From Siphonodentalium dalli (taxonomy: Eukaryota; Mollusca; Scaphopoda; Gadilida; Siphonodentaliidae), in assembly GCA_032622095.1 (NCBI GenBank), contig CP136064.1, forward strand, positions 194,525,948 through 194,589,947: DNA of 64,000 nt. The letters are read 5' to 3'. The notes under the pieces were generated by a model. That model saw only the letters and a program-made list of their open reading frames with translations. It searched no databases and was not told the DNA's origin. Position numbers and translations under genes: made by a program. Positions 1 through 11,299 of the stretch are shown here, piece by piece. Within the stretch, counting starts at the first letter, position 1. Each line of letters opens with the position of its first letter.

Positions 1-208
1 TGCCCATCCTCCCTCGGCTACATGATCTACGAGAACACTACAATCAATCAGCGAGTATGTATGAAGGCAAGCAAGACTGTGAAAATAAAAAGATCAGAAG
101 CTGAGTCAAGATGTCAAATCGATGGTGGACACCTTCTGTTGTTCCAGAGTAGAGAAATGTTCTCGTGGATCATAGAAATCCTCATGCCGATATTTCCGGA
201 TGATTCAG
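1..208 (+). CDS. C-type-lectin-like domain protein, penultimate exon (5' end outside window)
   Basis: Frame 1 is open from the first base and reads CPSSLGYMIYE..., the usual N-terminal start of a C-type lectin-like domain (first Cys, then a second Cys and the ESRCQIDGGHLL segment matching the family's A-x-x-x-C-x-x-x-G-G/A-x-L helix region). The exon ends at 208 in a consensus donor, CAG|GTATGA. One base of a codon (G) is left over, which the exon at 6777 completes. The family acts as secreted or membrane-bound sugar or protein binding domains, often in innate immunity of invertebrates. The gene begins upstream of this window, so signal peptide and any other domains cannot be seen. An in-frame ATG at 22 is internal to the domain and is not a start. 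Confidence in the domain is good; ligand is unknown. Confidence 0.75.
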
Positions 209-244
209 GTATGATATTTGCTACAAACTCTAGAACATTTATCA

Positions 245-570
245 ATTCAATATATTTACATAGCCCATGTGTGTTACACTAAATCATGTTACGTAATTTG
301 TCAACTGTCAATTGGGGCATACGTATCATATTCCAATAAAAAACACAAAAACACGGACCGATGTCACACATTGTTGATCTAGATGACTAAAGAAGTTAGA
401 TATAGATAGAATACATGTGCCTGAGTAGAATATTGTAATAACTGACAGTGATGCGTGGAGTAATATCTAAAGTGGAGACAGCTTTGAGAGAAAAAAATTA
501 GCTGATATTAAAAAAAGAATAAGGAAAAAGCTATATAAATATATGATATGAATGTAGCTTTGAATGTATT
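245..570 (+). repeat. Divergent copy of the dispersed repeat found at the ends of the forkhead units
   Basis: The stretch running from atatttacatagccc through gtgttacactaaatc and gtcaactg-caattggg matches 35,213-35,390, 39,450-39,840, 49,106 onward, 58,100 onward and 61,270 onward with scattered differences. The match to 39,450-39,840 extends to the gctatataa stretch near 530. It lies just inside the lectin intron, so this piece is a dispersed repeat and not part of the forkhead unit proper. Confidence 0.6.
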
Positions 571-1173
571 TTATTGAAAGGCATAGCGCTGTGGCAGTTG
601 GAGCACGTTAAGACAACGACCACAGTGCTATACCATGCAATAAAACACACTCAAACTACATCAATTTCTTAAATGAAGAAACTCACATGACTCCGTTGAG
701 GCCGCGTTTATACACTTGTACATTTGTCTGGCATTTTGTGCAGGCATTTCGTCATAGAAAACCATATGGTGGCAGAATAGGCACGACAACAAAAGCTATG
801 ACACGAGAAATGACTTTTCTGTAGTCCCATTTGCAAAGGTGCCACTGACATTTGCCTTCAAAAGACCTGTATAATTGATTATGCGATATCGTTGAATGGT
901 ATTACTGCATGCAATATTTAGTGGCATCGTTACAGTTGGAACCACCGATATTTTACTTCTCATGTAGCTAACTGTGGTAGAGATGAATTTGACAAAAACT
1001 TTTGCGTTCGTTTTCTGGCACGTTACAGCTTTCCAGTGTGGAAACACGTCATTAGCTTGCGAGAAGCACTGTGGAATACGACGATTTAACCCTTTCTATA
1101 CTAAATGGATTGTCACAGTAAGTTACAACAGTATACATTCGATTGACCTATTATTAATGTGGAGGGTTGTTAA
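571..1173. other. Intron sequence with no recognised content
   Basis: AT-rich lectin-intron DNA. I see no coding potential, inverted repeats or tandem repeats here; short open frames on both strands lack any family motif. The last four bases (1170-1173) are TTAA, the target duplication of the next element. Confidence 0.5.
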
Positions 1174-2179
1174 GGATCGGTCCTACTAAAACACGACCGC
1201 ACCCGACCGTACCCGATCGCACCGTCCCGAGGGGTCCGATCGAGATGGTTCGGGCACAATCGTGCATCATAGACCTGTATGTACCAAAGTTCCAATCCGC
1301 AAGTCGATATCTCAAGCGGAAACGGCCCTGTTAACCCCTGACTTGCGGTCGAATTCGCTATTCGTGTTCTCAAAACACAGAAAGTAAAACTGTCGACCGT
1401 ACCGCCACCAGAGGACCGAGCGAGATGGGGCATGTACTATCGTGCAGAATCGACCTATATGTACCAAAGTTTCATTCCCCAAGTCGACTGAAAATTGGTC
1501 AATATATTGACTTCCGGTATAGCAAGCAACTTACACGATCGCCCATTGAATACAGAGGGGTATTTACTGCATGCTATGATGTCTCCCTTTCCGTGGTCCA
1601 ACAGCTAGAAGAGGTGCGGTCGGTGCCTTTTTTATTTTGCGTACCTGCATGGCGGACCGACCGCAAGTTAGGGGTTAGCAGTGTCGTTTCCGCTTGAGAT
1701 AACGACTGGCGGATTGGAACTTTGGTACATATAAGTCTATTCTACGCGATAGTACATACCCCATCTCGATCGGTCCCCTGGTGGCTGTACGGTCGGTGGG
1801 TGTTATTTTCTGTGTTTTTGCGTACATGAATAGCGAATTCGGCCGTACCGTATGTGTTAATATATTCACTTCCGGTATAGTTAGCAACTTGCCCGATCGG
1901 CCATGGACGCAGAGGGGTATTCGCTGCATGATATGATGTCCCTTTCCGTGGTCAGGCAGCTAGGAGAACTGCGGTCGGTGCCTTTTTTATCTTGCGTACC
2001 CGGTGGAATCGGCCGCAAGTTAGGCGTTAACAGTGCCGTTTCCGCTTGAGTTATCGACATGCGGATTGGAACTTTGGTACATACAGGTCTATTATGCACG
2101 ACAGTGCCAGAACCATCTCGATCGGACCCCTCGGTGCGGTCGGATACGTCGTGTGCGGTAGGGTTTTTAGTAGGACCCT
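1174..2179. mobile_element. piggyBac-like MITE, TTAA target duplication
   Basis: TTAA flanks the element on both sides (1170-1173 and 2180-2183). The left end starts GG-ATCG-GTCCTACTAAAA and the right end, read inward on the minus strand, GGGTCCTACTAAAA; they differ by a 4-bp insertion. The similarity of the two arms continues for about 180 bp (for example TGTACCAAAGTTCCAATCCGC in both). The interior carries a second imperfect tandem repeat of about 360 bp (around 1495-1860 and 1858-2160) with the same GACTTCCGG/AGAGGGGTAT landmarks. No transposase is encoded, so it would be non-autonomous. TTAA targeting is the signature of the piggyBac superfamily. Confidence 0.75.
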
Positions 2180-2183
2180 TAAT

Positions 2184-2918
2184 GATATATGAGCAGATCG
2201 ACGTCAACCAGACGAATATATAATACAAGTGCTGAAGAATTCAAATTCATTGGTGGGAAATGTTCAGATACTAAGTAAGTAACAAGTCCAAAATTGTTGC
2301 AAAAAATCTTGAAAGAGACGTGGTAAAACAACCAGATCAATTCAATGTGGTGACATGTATATTAACACAATCAACATGTAAAATTTTCCCTAATAGTTCA
2401 GGTTATTGCCCAAATATATGGGACAAATTGTTATGAAAATGTATTCTCTATCTAAAACCTGATCCACGGTCTAAATAATGACCACATGCATGGGTATAGT
2501 GGTGCGTTTGAATGAATGTCAATTAAAGGAACACTATTTAATAAATAACTCTTGTTTCGATTAAGGTTAAGCAGTTATAACCGAAAAGTTAGAAGACAAA
2601 TTATATAACGCGTTATATTAGAGTTTTCTTCAAATGTTTAGGTTATTACTCAGTTATTTGTTATTTTTTATAATGTAATACGTAATTTCACAGAAGAACC
2701 ACCATAAGTAGAACGTAGAAGAAAATCGAGCGAAAACGTTTTTGATTGGCTATTTGTCAGTATCCACGTATTTGTACGCTGTAGACACCTGCTCCTTGTA
2801 TATTTCTGTTGTAACACTGAGTTGTCAGTTTCTTGGGAAATGTCAGCAAGAGTCTTGTTTATTTTCTATCGGTACTTTTGCACTGACGGTTAGCAATAGG
2901 CCCTATGGTTATCGACAG
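2184..2918. other. Intron sequence with no recognised content
   Basis: AT-rich lectin-intron DNA between two inverted-repeat elements. No coding motif, tandem repeat or foldback was recognised. The open frame at 2742-3008 runs across the left terminal repeat of the next element and shows no family features. Confidence 0.45.
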
Positions 2919-3327
2919 AGTCGTTATTTGGTGAGACAATCTGGATTCAGATTACAGATTAGTCCCCGTATGACGTGGTTCGGTAAACGAACAGACCAGA
3001 ATCAGTAAACGAACAGACCGTAATCGTAATCTCGTGGTAATCCAGATTCAGATTCGGATTCCGATTACGGACTCAAATGTTCGTAATGGAAACAAACCGA
3101 GATTTCGCCACCTCGGAGTTTAAAAACACAATAAAACATAAGAATCCGTCTCTTGTGTACAAATTATTGCAGAATATAAACGATCTATATCAAAGAATTT
3201 TAAATGAGGAGACAAATTTGTTTTATCGAGTGTAAATTGGGAGAATATTACTGAAATTAGCCAAATAATAACGCTATTGGTAGTAACGCTGGGGGAGCAC
3301 TTCTGTTGATGGCGATTTCATTGTCAC

Positions 3328-3440
3328 TTGGTTTAAACATATTTATTACCAATAAGTATATAACAATACAGATTGGCATTGGGATTGGAGGACAAGTGCG
3401 ATCCACTTATACATAACCCCCTCTCCCAATTGCCGTTATA
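3328..3440 (-). mobile_element. LINE 3'-end fragment
   Basis: On the minus strand it ends with a motif like AATAAATATGTTTAAAC preceded by an ACTTGTCCTCCAATCCC block and GGGAGAGGGGG. The same order occurs at 4517-4710, and in the 3' end of the LINE at 12,720. It is a heavily 5'-truncated LINE insertion of that family. Confidence 0.55.
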
Positions 3441-4278
3441 ACACTGATACATAATAATTGGGGTTGTCAACACAATAGGTATAACATATTTACAAGTGTA
3501 TACATACAGTATATCATTGTATATTATTTGAAAAATAGTTTGTATAGTCTCACCACCCCACCAATTCTAAATAATTTCAATAATGATTTCAAGTAGCTGT
3601 TTTAAATGTGATACATGTACCTCATGGTGCATTGTTAACATTTTTACAATTTGCATTCAAATGATGCGAGCGTCTTAATAGAACTTTGTCGGATTTTCCT
3701 CTTGAGTTGTATCTCGTAAGTAATTTTGCACAGCTTTAAAGATGTCCATTTCATAATTCCATCCATAAAATACCGCCCGAACGCATGTCGATTTCAAATT
3801 CGGCGGATACGTCACCATTGACCGAATTCATGTGAACCTGCATCGATACGTGTTCTGCTTTGTTCGTTATTATAATGTTTCTTCTTATTCAAGAAATAGT
3901 AGGATTATATGATATCGATGGATTATCAGATATACGTATGTACTATCTAGTCTTATAGCAATTTCATGTTTAAAATGTTTTGTTTCGTTAAACGCAGTCG
4001 TTTTGCACAATAGTCTCTGTATAGTGCACAAACACAGGCATTTTTTGGCCAACGTGCTGTACAATAGTTGGAAAATAAAGCTTTGCTCATGAAGCTATTG
4101 TTGTGGTCTTGTGATCGCAGGTGAACTGCATCTCCCAATCGCACAAACACAAATGTAAAGCTTATTCTAGGATATCAGGACTAGATAATGGAAATGTCAG
4201 TCAATTTATTGATTAAGTACCCACACGTACAAGTTTAGGGACGTGGCTAGAGGTTTCCTCAAATTTCCGACCAACTGC

Positions 4279-4294
4279 ACCCCCCCCCCCCCCC
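4279..4294. repeat. Poly-C tract
   Basis: Uninterrupted run of about 16 C. A mirrored run of G occurs at about 4869-4880 and another C run at 9729-9742; length polymorphism or sequencing error is likely at such runs. Confidence 0.8.
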
Positions 4295-4514
4295 ATTGAA
4301 CCAAACATCAATCTCACAGGTTCGCAGAATTCCATTTGCACCCCCTTGGAAATATCCAACCTGACACACACTAAGATTGGAAAATTACCAACTTTTACTG
4401 GTTGAAAAAATCAAACAATGAGAACAATTCCAACCTATATATGGTGTCAAATTAATGTCCAAATAATGTTGTGTGATGCATGAAATTTCCAACTGCTGGA
4501 AATGTACCAAAGTT

Positions 4515-4715
4515 TAGTTTAAACATATTTATTTCAAATATTTGTCAAATTTAGATAACACATGATATATATAACACATACATTTGTTTATACATACAAT
4601 GGGATTGGAGGACAAGTGCTGAAAAAATAAATAATTAGTAATGGCAAAGCAACATGACTACCAAAACAAGTTGAACATATATACAGATCACCGGTCACCC
4701 CCTCTCCCGAGTTAG
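4515..4715 (-). mobile_element. LINE 3'-end fragment
   Basis: It shares gtttaaacatatttatt, gggattggaggacaagt and ccccctctccc in order with 3328-3440 and, less closely, with 12,720-12,815. It is a second truncated copy in the minus orientation. The open frame at 4588-4785 lies in this untranslated tail and is not a gene. Confidence 0.5.
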
Positions 4716-5782
4716 TCATAAGTTTGTATATGTATTTATTTAAAATCGGGTTTGTTTGTTGCGTTTGGTGGCTTGTACGCATCATTATTTGGAACAGTTA
4801 GTCAAAAGAATCCTGATTTTCCTCACGTGTGAATGACTGCACAGCTAAGAAAATTGTACCAAAGTTCTGGGGGGGGGGGGGTCGGGACACCCAAATCCCT
4901 GTACAACTGACAAGTTTCGTGTGTTCTTCACAACATCTTCGGAATTTGATTCAGGAGACCTAGAGTTGTTAGAAATGCTCGCCCTCATCAATAAACACAC
5001 TTTAACTTGAAAAATAAATTGCGATTAAGTCGGATTGGCAGCTAATTATGTGTCGTGTATATACACAATGAAGAAAAGAATGACTTTGACAACAAACATG
5101 AACTTTATAAATATAAGATACAAATGATACTTGTGTCAAATACATGAGCCATGTTTGACGCTGGGAGAACATTAAACATAGTATCGGAGACCACGTGGAT
5201 TTCAAAATCTGACCTAAAATCAGGAATTAGCCCCGCCCCCGTAATCGGATTCGGATTCTGAATCCAGATTCCCACCAAATAACGACTCAGGGCAGTCCTA
5301 TTCGATAGCCTTCTGATGGAACATCGAACTTCCCTTTAGATCGCAGGAAATGTTGAAACGTTTCCATGTACATTCTAGGAGCCCGGTATATAGGCGTGGT
5401 CACATCACCTGATGTTGCGGTCATATATGTAGCCGAATGTATACTCAAGAAATCTAGGTTATCGAGATATAACCTTAAATAAATTAAAAAAAATAACAGT
5501 TATGGACATCAACAAAAAAGTAGAACTATAAGTGAGACGTTATAAAAATTAAATACAGAAGCGAATAAAATAAAAAAATCGAAAAAATTATTAAAATGTC
5601 ACTGATAAGTTGTGGGTGATAGTATGCTAAAAAATAATAGCGAAAAAATGGGGTAAAATGGCGAACAAGTAACATTCTAAAATTGACAGTGAAAAAATTT
5701 GTAAAATGGCCAACGGGTAACATGCTAATAATAACAGTGAAAAAGGAAGGGGATTAAAATGGCGGACGGGAGACGAGTAAAG

Positions 5783-6060
5783 TTGGTGTAAACAATATTT
5801 AATTTCGAACAGAACATGTAATACAACATACAAACAAATTGACATAAGTAATATAAATATTCAAAACGGGGATTAGACAACAAGCCTAAAAGGCTTTTAT
5901 CAAGTCTTTTCCTCGGAGTAGGAAGTTTACCCTTGGTATCAGAGTAGATACCATATAGTGTAAATTTAGCAGACGGGGATAACATGTTAGATCCGAAAAA
6001 ATATTGTTCAAGGAGGGGGTAGAGGGATAGAGTGCAGGAAGGAAGTATAAAGTTGAATAG
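5783..6060 (-). mobile_element. LINE 3'-end fragment
   Basis: Read on the minus strand it is closely similar to the plus-strand sequence at 38,720-38,965: CCCCCTCCTTGAACAATAT, then GATACCAAGGGTAAACTT, then AAAAGACTTGATAAAAGCC, ending AATTAAATATTGTTTACACC. Two copies in opposite orientation at unrelated places identify this as the 3' untranslated end of a LINE family. Open frames at 5627-5985 on the minus strand are artefacts of this tail. Confidence 0.7.
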
Positions 6061-6122
6061 AAAATTATTGATGAGACTAAGGTACTTAATTAGTGATCCG
6101 AATAGTATAAAAGATCGAATAT

Positions 6123-6230
6123 TGTCAACAGGGAGTATTTACATTAGTATATTTTTGTTGGTATTTTAAGATAAAATGTCAACAGGGAGTATTTACATTA
6201 GTATATTTTTGTTGGTATTTTAAGATAAAA
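6123..6230. repeat. Perfect 54-bp tandem duplication
   Basis: The 54-bp unit starting TGTCAACAGGGAGTATTTAC occurs at 6123-6176 and again at 6177-6230 without a mismatch that I could find. Such identity implies a very recent slippage event. Confidence 0.9.
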
Positions 6231-6776
6231 TAGAAACAGTTATCAAACATATATGTACACGAGTTTAGTTCAGCTGGTGTTTTTCATGGTTGATGTGTAT
6301 GGCGTTAGCTTTCACCTTAAAAGCTAAATGTGTGACAGTCAACTGTTTTACAGTATTCTGTGGATTGACAGATTACAAAACATGTATGCATGCACATATA
6401 GCCAATTGTGATCATGAGCTGCTCCTGGTGAGCACATTTGTATATTTATCAACCCGAACTTGCATGGTAGTTGGTATATCTATCAGCTTGTCGACTCAAC
6501 TCACATTGTCAGACACATGCATATTCAATGTCTAAATGTTTGGGAGTGATACGGGCGCTCAGTAAACACATTGGTAATTGCAATAACATGGTTTATATTT
6601 TACCAGTTTTAATTTTCCCCATACAATGGCGATCACACTCATGTATAATTCCAATCAAATATGTATATATTTCTTGGGAGATATAAGCTAGTGTATTATG
6701 AGGAACTTATTTGTTTTCTTTTTATGTTTTGATGATTCTTATATTAATAACATGGTTCACTGTTTTTTGTTTTCAG
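6231..6776. other. End of the lectin intron, no recognised content
   Basis: AT-rich sequence leading to the polypyrimidine tract and acceptor at 6771-6776. Open frames at 6290-6535 and 6471-6686 overlap each other and show no family features. Confidence 0.5.
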
Positions 6777-6994
6777 ACGACGTCTGGTTTGACGGCTACG
6801 AGACCTCAAACAACGGACAATTCTTCTCTCACACCGGCAACACAATACCGTGGGCGGAATGGAGATCAGGCAACCCTGGACCAACCGCTGGTGACTTCTA
6901 CGTCTGGGCAAAACCTTCAAATGGACCAAGTGTATTCATCGGTGACGCGGTGGAAGCTTCTCCGTTCTACCCACTGTGTCAGATCGACGTCTGA
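6777..6994 (+). CDS. C-type-lectin-like domain protein, last exon
   Basis: A pyrimidine-rich acceptor (tgttttcag) precedes 6777. Joining to the exon ending at 208 keeps the frame (G|AC, Asp) and gives ...DDSDDVWFDGYETS.... It then reads NTIPWAEWRSGNPGP and ends ...YPLCQIDV with TGA at 6992-6994. The W-x-x-G-x-P block and the closing Cys (PLCQI, family usually F-I-C-E) are the second half of the lectin fold. The calcium/sugar motifs EPN or QPD and WND are absent: GNPGP stands where EPN normally lies. Calcium-dependent sugar binding is therefore unlikely. The penultimate family Cys is also not evident, so the second disulphide may be altered. The 6.57 kb intron holds several transposable elements. 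No clear polyadenylation signal follows closely. Confidence 0.75.
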
Positions 6995-7084
6995 ATCATA
7001 CAGACACCAGTCCGAGCAAAAAGTATTGAACAACACCCGTTGGTCATGATAGAGACTACATGCACATATAGGGATTATAGGGAC

Positions 7085-7180
7085 CACAATGTGGACATAT
7101 TATTCCACCCTCGCAGATATCGCAGCTCCCGTACATAATTGGAAACTGCAATTAATTGAGGACACTGATTATTATTGACA
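7085..7180. repeat. Diverged repeat shared with 8165-8290
   Basis: AATGTGGACATATTATTCCA followed by cgcagat...gcagct...aactgcaa...gaggaca is mirrored at 8191-8275 as AATGTGGACACATTACTCCA with the same order of landmarks. It sits in the 3' flank of the lectin gene and is an old local duplication or two copies of an unknown repeat. Confidence 0.45.
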
Positions 7181-7245
7181 GAGTGTTGAGCCACATTCCG
7201 TTGGCGATGGAGACTACGTGCATATATATCTTACAGTCAGATTAT

Positions 7246-7511
7246 GAAATCAGTCATTTCGTGAAATGACTAAAACTTTTAGTCATTTAACGAAACCACT
7301 GTGAGGGTCAGTCACTTCATCATGTGAAATGACTAAAAATTTCAGTCGTTTCGTGAAATGACTAGAATTTGAGCCCAGGCATTTAATGAAATGACTAAAC
7401 TGTTTTGTGCCGTTTATTCATATAAATTTAACATAAAATGATAACATTTACAACTATTAGTATTCATGAAATGACTGAAACTTTTAGTCATTTCACGAAA
7501 TGACTGATTTC
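7246..7511. mobile_element. Foldback MITE with 40-bp terminal inverted repeats
   Basis: The left end reads GAAATCAGTCATTTCGTGAA and continues ATGACTAAAACTTTTAGTCATTT. The right end is its reverse complement with about two differences. Each arm is itself a short palindrome (AGTCATTTCGTGAAATGACT). The 266-bp element has no coding capacity. A target duplication is not clear, so the superfamily is open. Confidence 0.75.
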
Positions 7512-9986
7512 AAGATCAAGGTATATACAGTTAATGCGTTGCTTGGGTTGACTTTACAAAATAGTGGTTCTAGACTATTCCTCCCCGAAGACAATCAGCT
7601 TGGTGTATAGTCAACGACAAGACATGCATTATTCATTATGTTATATCGAACACTGGTGTGAATTTTCACACAATAGCTTTGTTTGATTTTGACACATTTT
7701 TATTTGCCGCGAATGTTGGAAATCGGTTTAAGATTTAACAATTTACGGCAATCGTAAGGTGATGGCTGGGGACTATAACAATGTTATTAGTTACAATTAA
7801 CATCATATCTTCGTGGTTCATCTATTTAATTATATTATTTCTATACATCCGTCGTCAAAAAAGACATTTCGGCAAAATTTGAGAAGCTAAATTGTTTTTC
7901 TTCGATGAAAACGGAAAAGGAGGTTATACCGTTCACTCAAAAATTAGGATCGTCCGCTTGCCAAACTAAATTGACAAACATTGGATAGCTATGGTTGGGC
8001 ACTTGTATGTGTGTTCAGGTGACAATCCAATTTCGCGAAATATGTTCTGTTACTATAAACAGAAACAAAATAGTAAGCGAATAAGTTGGCATTTATCGCA
8101 AAACAGTTTAGCAGTGTGCAGCCAAACAGAACGCGGGAAAGTCGCGTGATATATAATTTATGCATATATATAGGGACTCAAAAGAAGCCTCAATGTGGAC
8201 ACATTACTCCACGCTCACAGAGAACGAAGCTACAATACAGAACTGGCAACACTGCAAATAGCCGAGGACAAAGAATTGTATTGATCGAAATTAAACAACA
8301 TGCTCATGCATATATATATATGATCCACAGTTGTTTGGAAATTGTTATAAAAATCCGCCAATAAATACACATACCATTACTTTAAAAGGTACACAATCCG
8401 ATTCGATGGTCCCCGTACCCAGGGCGTTGGTATTTGTAAACAAACGGATCTCGGCTGCTCCAAGACAAAAATCCACTTAAAATTATCTCTTGTATCTTAT
8501 ACAGAAGTGAAGACAGTATATTATCATCGACAACGCGGACGACATCCACTATGTTGTTTGAAATAAAAAAATTAAAAAAAAGTACGGAAGGCATAATTGA
8601 CACTTTTTAATTTCTGACACCTACTTTCGTCGTAAATTTTTTACAAGTTACCCGCACAAGTACGCCCAACAAAATCCACGTGGCTAAAAACTGAGTGCTA
8701 AAGATGACCAGAAAATCCTAACCAAATCGACGAAAAATACTCCTCAGATATTCCTCAGCACGAAGAAAAGAGTTCACAAGGAAATATGTACATGTATTGA
8801 AGGTACTCAATCCGATTCGATGATCCCCATATCATCAAATTCCAACAACAACATTTTTTTTAAACTGCCGATTCAGTTATCAGAATCGATTAATTGCCCA
8901 AAAATAATGCTAACCACAGTCAACTACAGTATAAAATTTCCAAAACCTCTTATTTTGTCAAATATCTGACACAAAAAAAGCCACTTGATTTATCCATCTT
9001 CATCCGCAATTTAGTCCGAGACCGTCTACTCGTCGACTGTTTACTGGACCACTAAAAATTATCGGTGGTGACAAATAATAGATTTTTAAAATCGATATCT
9101 GATCACTCTTTGATGGGTGGGTTCCTCGACTCGAATGAAATATTTTTACCCACGAAGCCAAGGAAATAGTAATTATCTAGCGTTAATTCGGATTATGCAT
9201 CTTTAAAATCCGCCGATAAATATACATAACATTACTTTAGTAATAGTAATAAAGATAAGTACGGACAGCTCTTGTGTGAGATTGAGGAGTCACTATCCAA
9301 GATTGTAGCGTCATAACCAACATGTGTTTCTAATTATAGCCTTTGACTCGGATGGTGACTCGTCCGATTTTCAATTCGGTGTTGTTGGGAATTAACGTCC
9401 CAAAAACCCGCAAATAATTTTCAGTGGTACATTTTGAGTGCTGAACTAGGACTTTAAACGAGTTGTGGTAGCGGCAATCCAGTTGACTTGGTCAGCTTTC
9501 CATACTTCTCTATACTGTCATTAAAGTGATATTATGTGTTTATCTGTGGATTTTGATAATAATTTCAAACGACTGTGATATAAGCTAAACGTGCATGTAT
9601 ATATCTCAGGGTAATTGTGCATGTATAAAGTATATTGCTAATTTTGTTTGCGGAATAAATACTGTTTATAAGAAAAGGCTGCACGCAGGGCTATATATAT
9701 GTAATGCCAATAGTCATTGACAAAATGTCCCCCCCCCCCCCCGCACATATGGCGTTGAATTGGTATTTTATAAGCCACTCAGAAGATGATCTTCTGAAGA
9801 TCTCTACTTTTATCGATAGGCACTCTCCCTCTGTGATAAGGGATTATCGAATACACGAAACAACCACACACGATGTTATTAAGCCTGCAAATATTGTGTC
9901 TGTCATTTGCAGAATGAGGTCCCCAGAGGGTGAATTTAGTGATGCTACCCCACACAGCGGGCTAGCATAACCAAATTCACCTGTCT
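7512..9986. other. Intergenic sequence with short decayed repeats
   Basis: No gene was recognised. CAATCCGATTCGATG occurs at 8394 and 8809, and aaaatccgcc-ataaata-acata followed by attacttta occurs at about 8349 and 9207, suggesting diverged copies of one unidentified repeat. A C run at 9729-9742 interrupts the open frame at 9704-9970, which has no recognisable product. Confidence 0.45.
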
Positions 9987-10424
9987 GTGGACCAATTTAG
10001 ACAAGAATGGTACGCCTCGATGGAATCATCGTCAAAGGGTCGTGCCTATAAACTTATAAAAGATAAATTTACAATGGAAAATTATCTAGGCTCATTGAAC
10101 CACAAAGATATTTATACATTAGCAAGGTTTAGAACCGCGAATCATTTCCTGCCAGTGGAAATTGGTCGTTGGAACAACACATCGTACGTTAATCGGAAAT
10201 GCACTTTTTGTACGAAGAAAGTCACTGGGAATGAATACCATGTTATTTTTGAATGCGAGTTTTTTGCCCGTGAAAGACATCTTTATTTACCAAAATCATA
10301 TGTCAGAAATCACAATGAAAAGAAATTCAAAATTCTGTTATCTAATAGTAAGACACATATTATGAGAATGTTATGTAAGTTTATCCGACTTATTAATGAA
10401 ACTGCAAACTGCTCTCCTGGATAA
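9987..10424 (+). mobile_element. LINE fragment: C-terminal region after reverse transcriptase
   Basis: The frame encodes ...ARFRTANHFLPVEIGRWNN... followed by CTFC-x9-E-x2-H-x4-C, a C-C-H-C zinc-knuckle-like block at the C terminus of many animal LINE ORF2 proteins, then stops with TAA. The sequence differs from the LINEs at 12.9 kb, 29.7 kb and 46.5 kb (single CxxC, no CxCG), so it belongs to another family. A 3' untranslated tail with an aataaa at about 10,560 follows. The reverse transcriptase part is missing: a 5'-truncated dead insertion. Confidence 0.7.
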
Positions 10425-10726
10425 CTTAATCCTTGCACTCCACGTCACTTTCTTTTCTATTTCAAAACTATTGTTGTGTACTGACCGTTATACTTATGAT
10501 TATATATATTCTAATACCATTACATGTATATATCACTTATGTATGTACAATGGTGAATGAATAAAGACTTACCTGGACATCATTCTGCTTAGGCCTCATC
10601 TTATGGGAAGTAGTCTCAAATTTTCCCCATAATTGTAGAAGATAAGATGCAGAATCGAGGTGACCAATGGTTGAACATCACCAACTTCAAAGGGGAATTC
10701 AAATTGTCTTTCATAGCAGCTGAAGC
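10425..10726. other. LINE tail and spacer before the forkhead array
   Basis: The first about 140 bases are the AT-rich 3' tail of the preceding LINE fragment with an AATAAA hexamer. The remainder shows nothing recognisable. Homology with the other forkhead units begins near 10,727 (ggtgccggttgtaaaat; compare 40,463). Confidence 0.5.
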
Positions 10727-11299
10727 AAGGTGCCGGTTGTAAAATTCAAAGTGGTGGAACTTGGGAATTTGGTCTGGTTAAAATGGTGAAGCTGGTGGAG
10801 ATCCTGTAGCCACGTCCCTCGGCTGGAAATGACGGGTTCTGAATACTGATACTCGATGATTATTTATTGATCTCAACAAAAACAATTTTATACAACAATT
10901 AGCACAGTTATCTAATGACACGATGTTAAGTAGAAAATGATTCGGGCAAAATATACAATTGACGAATCAAGTAATCTACATGTGAGTAAGTACAATTACA
11001 TCTTCATATAACAACGTAATAAATAGCAACAAACAGATATTCCATAAAAGCGAATCTGAATTTCAATAAAGTGTGCTCTTTTAGCTTTTCTGCAATAAAT
11101 CTAAACCAATAGTCTTAGTTATTAACCATTATGTTATTTCAAATATTTGATATGAAATAAATTTTATGTAAAATAGTAGACATGTACCAATCATGCTGGA
11201 AGACCTACAGTCTAGTACAGTGGGTTTCCACTTTGTGTTGGTGAAATTGTCGTGTTGTACATTTAGCAATTATGGAATATCATACATCAATACCATGTT

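Larger units (their letters stand above)
2919..5287. mobile_element. Inverted-repeat-bounded element (possible DNA transposon, composite)
   Basis: The left end reads AGTCGTTATTTGGTGAGACA and continues ATCTGGATTCAGA. The right end on the minus strand reads AGTCGTTATTTGGTGGGA followed by ATCTGGATTCAGA, giving a terminal inverted repeat of about 30 bp with a 2-bp length difference. Both flanks carry CAG (2916-2918, 5288-5290), a possible 3-bp target duplication, though three bases are weak evidence. A further GATTCGGATTCCGATTACGG motif recurs inside both ends. No transposase was recognised. Two LINE 3'-end fragments lie within it. Confidence 0.5.
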
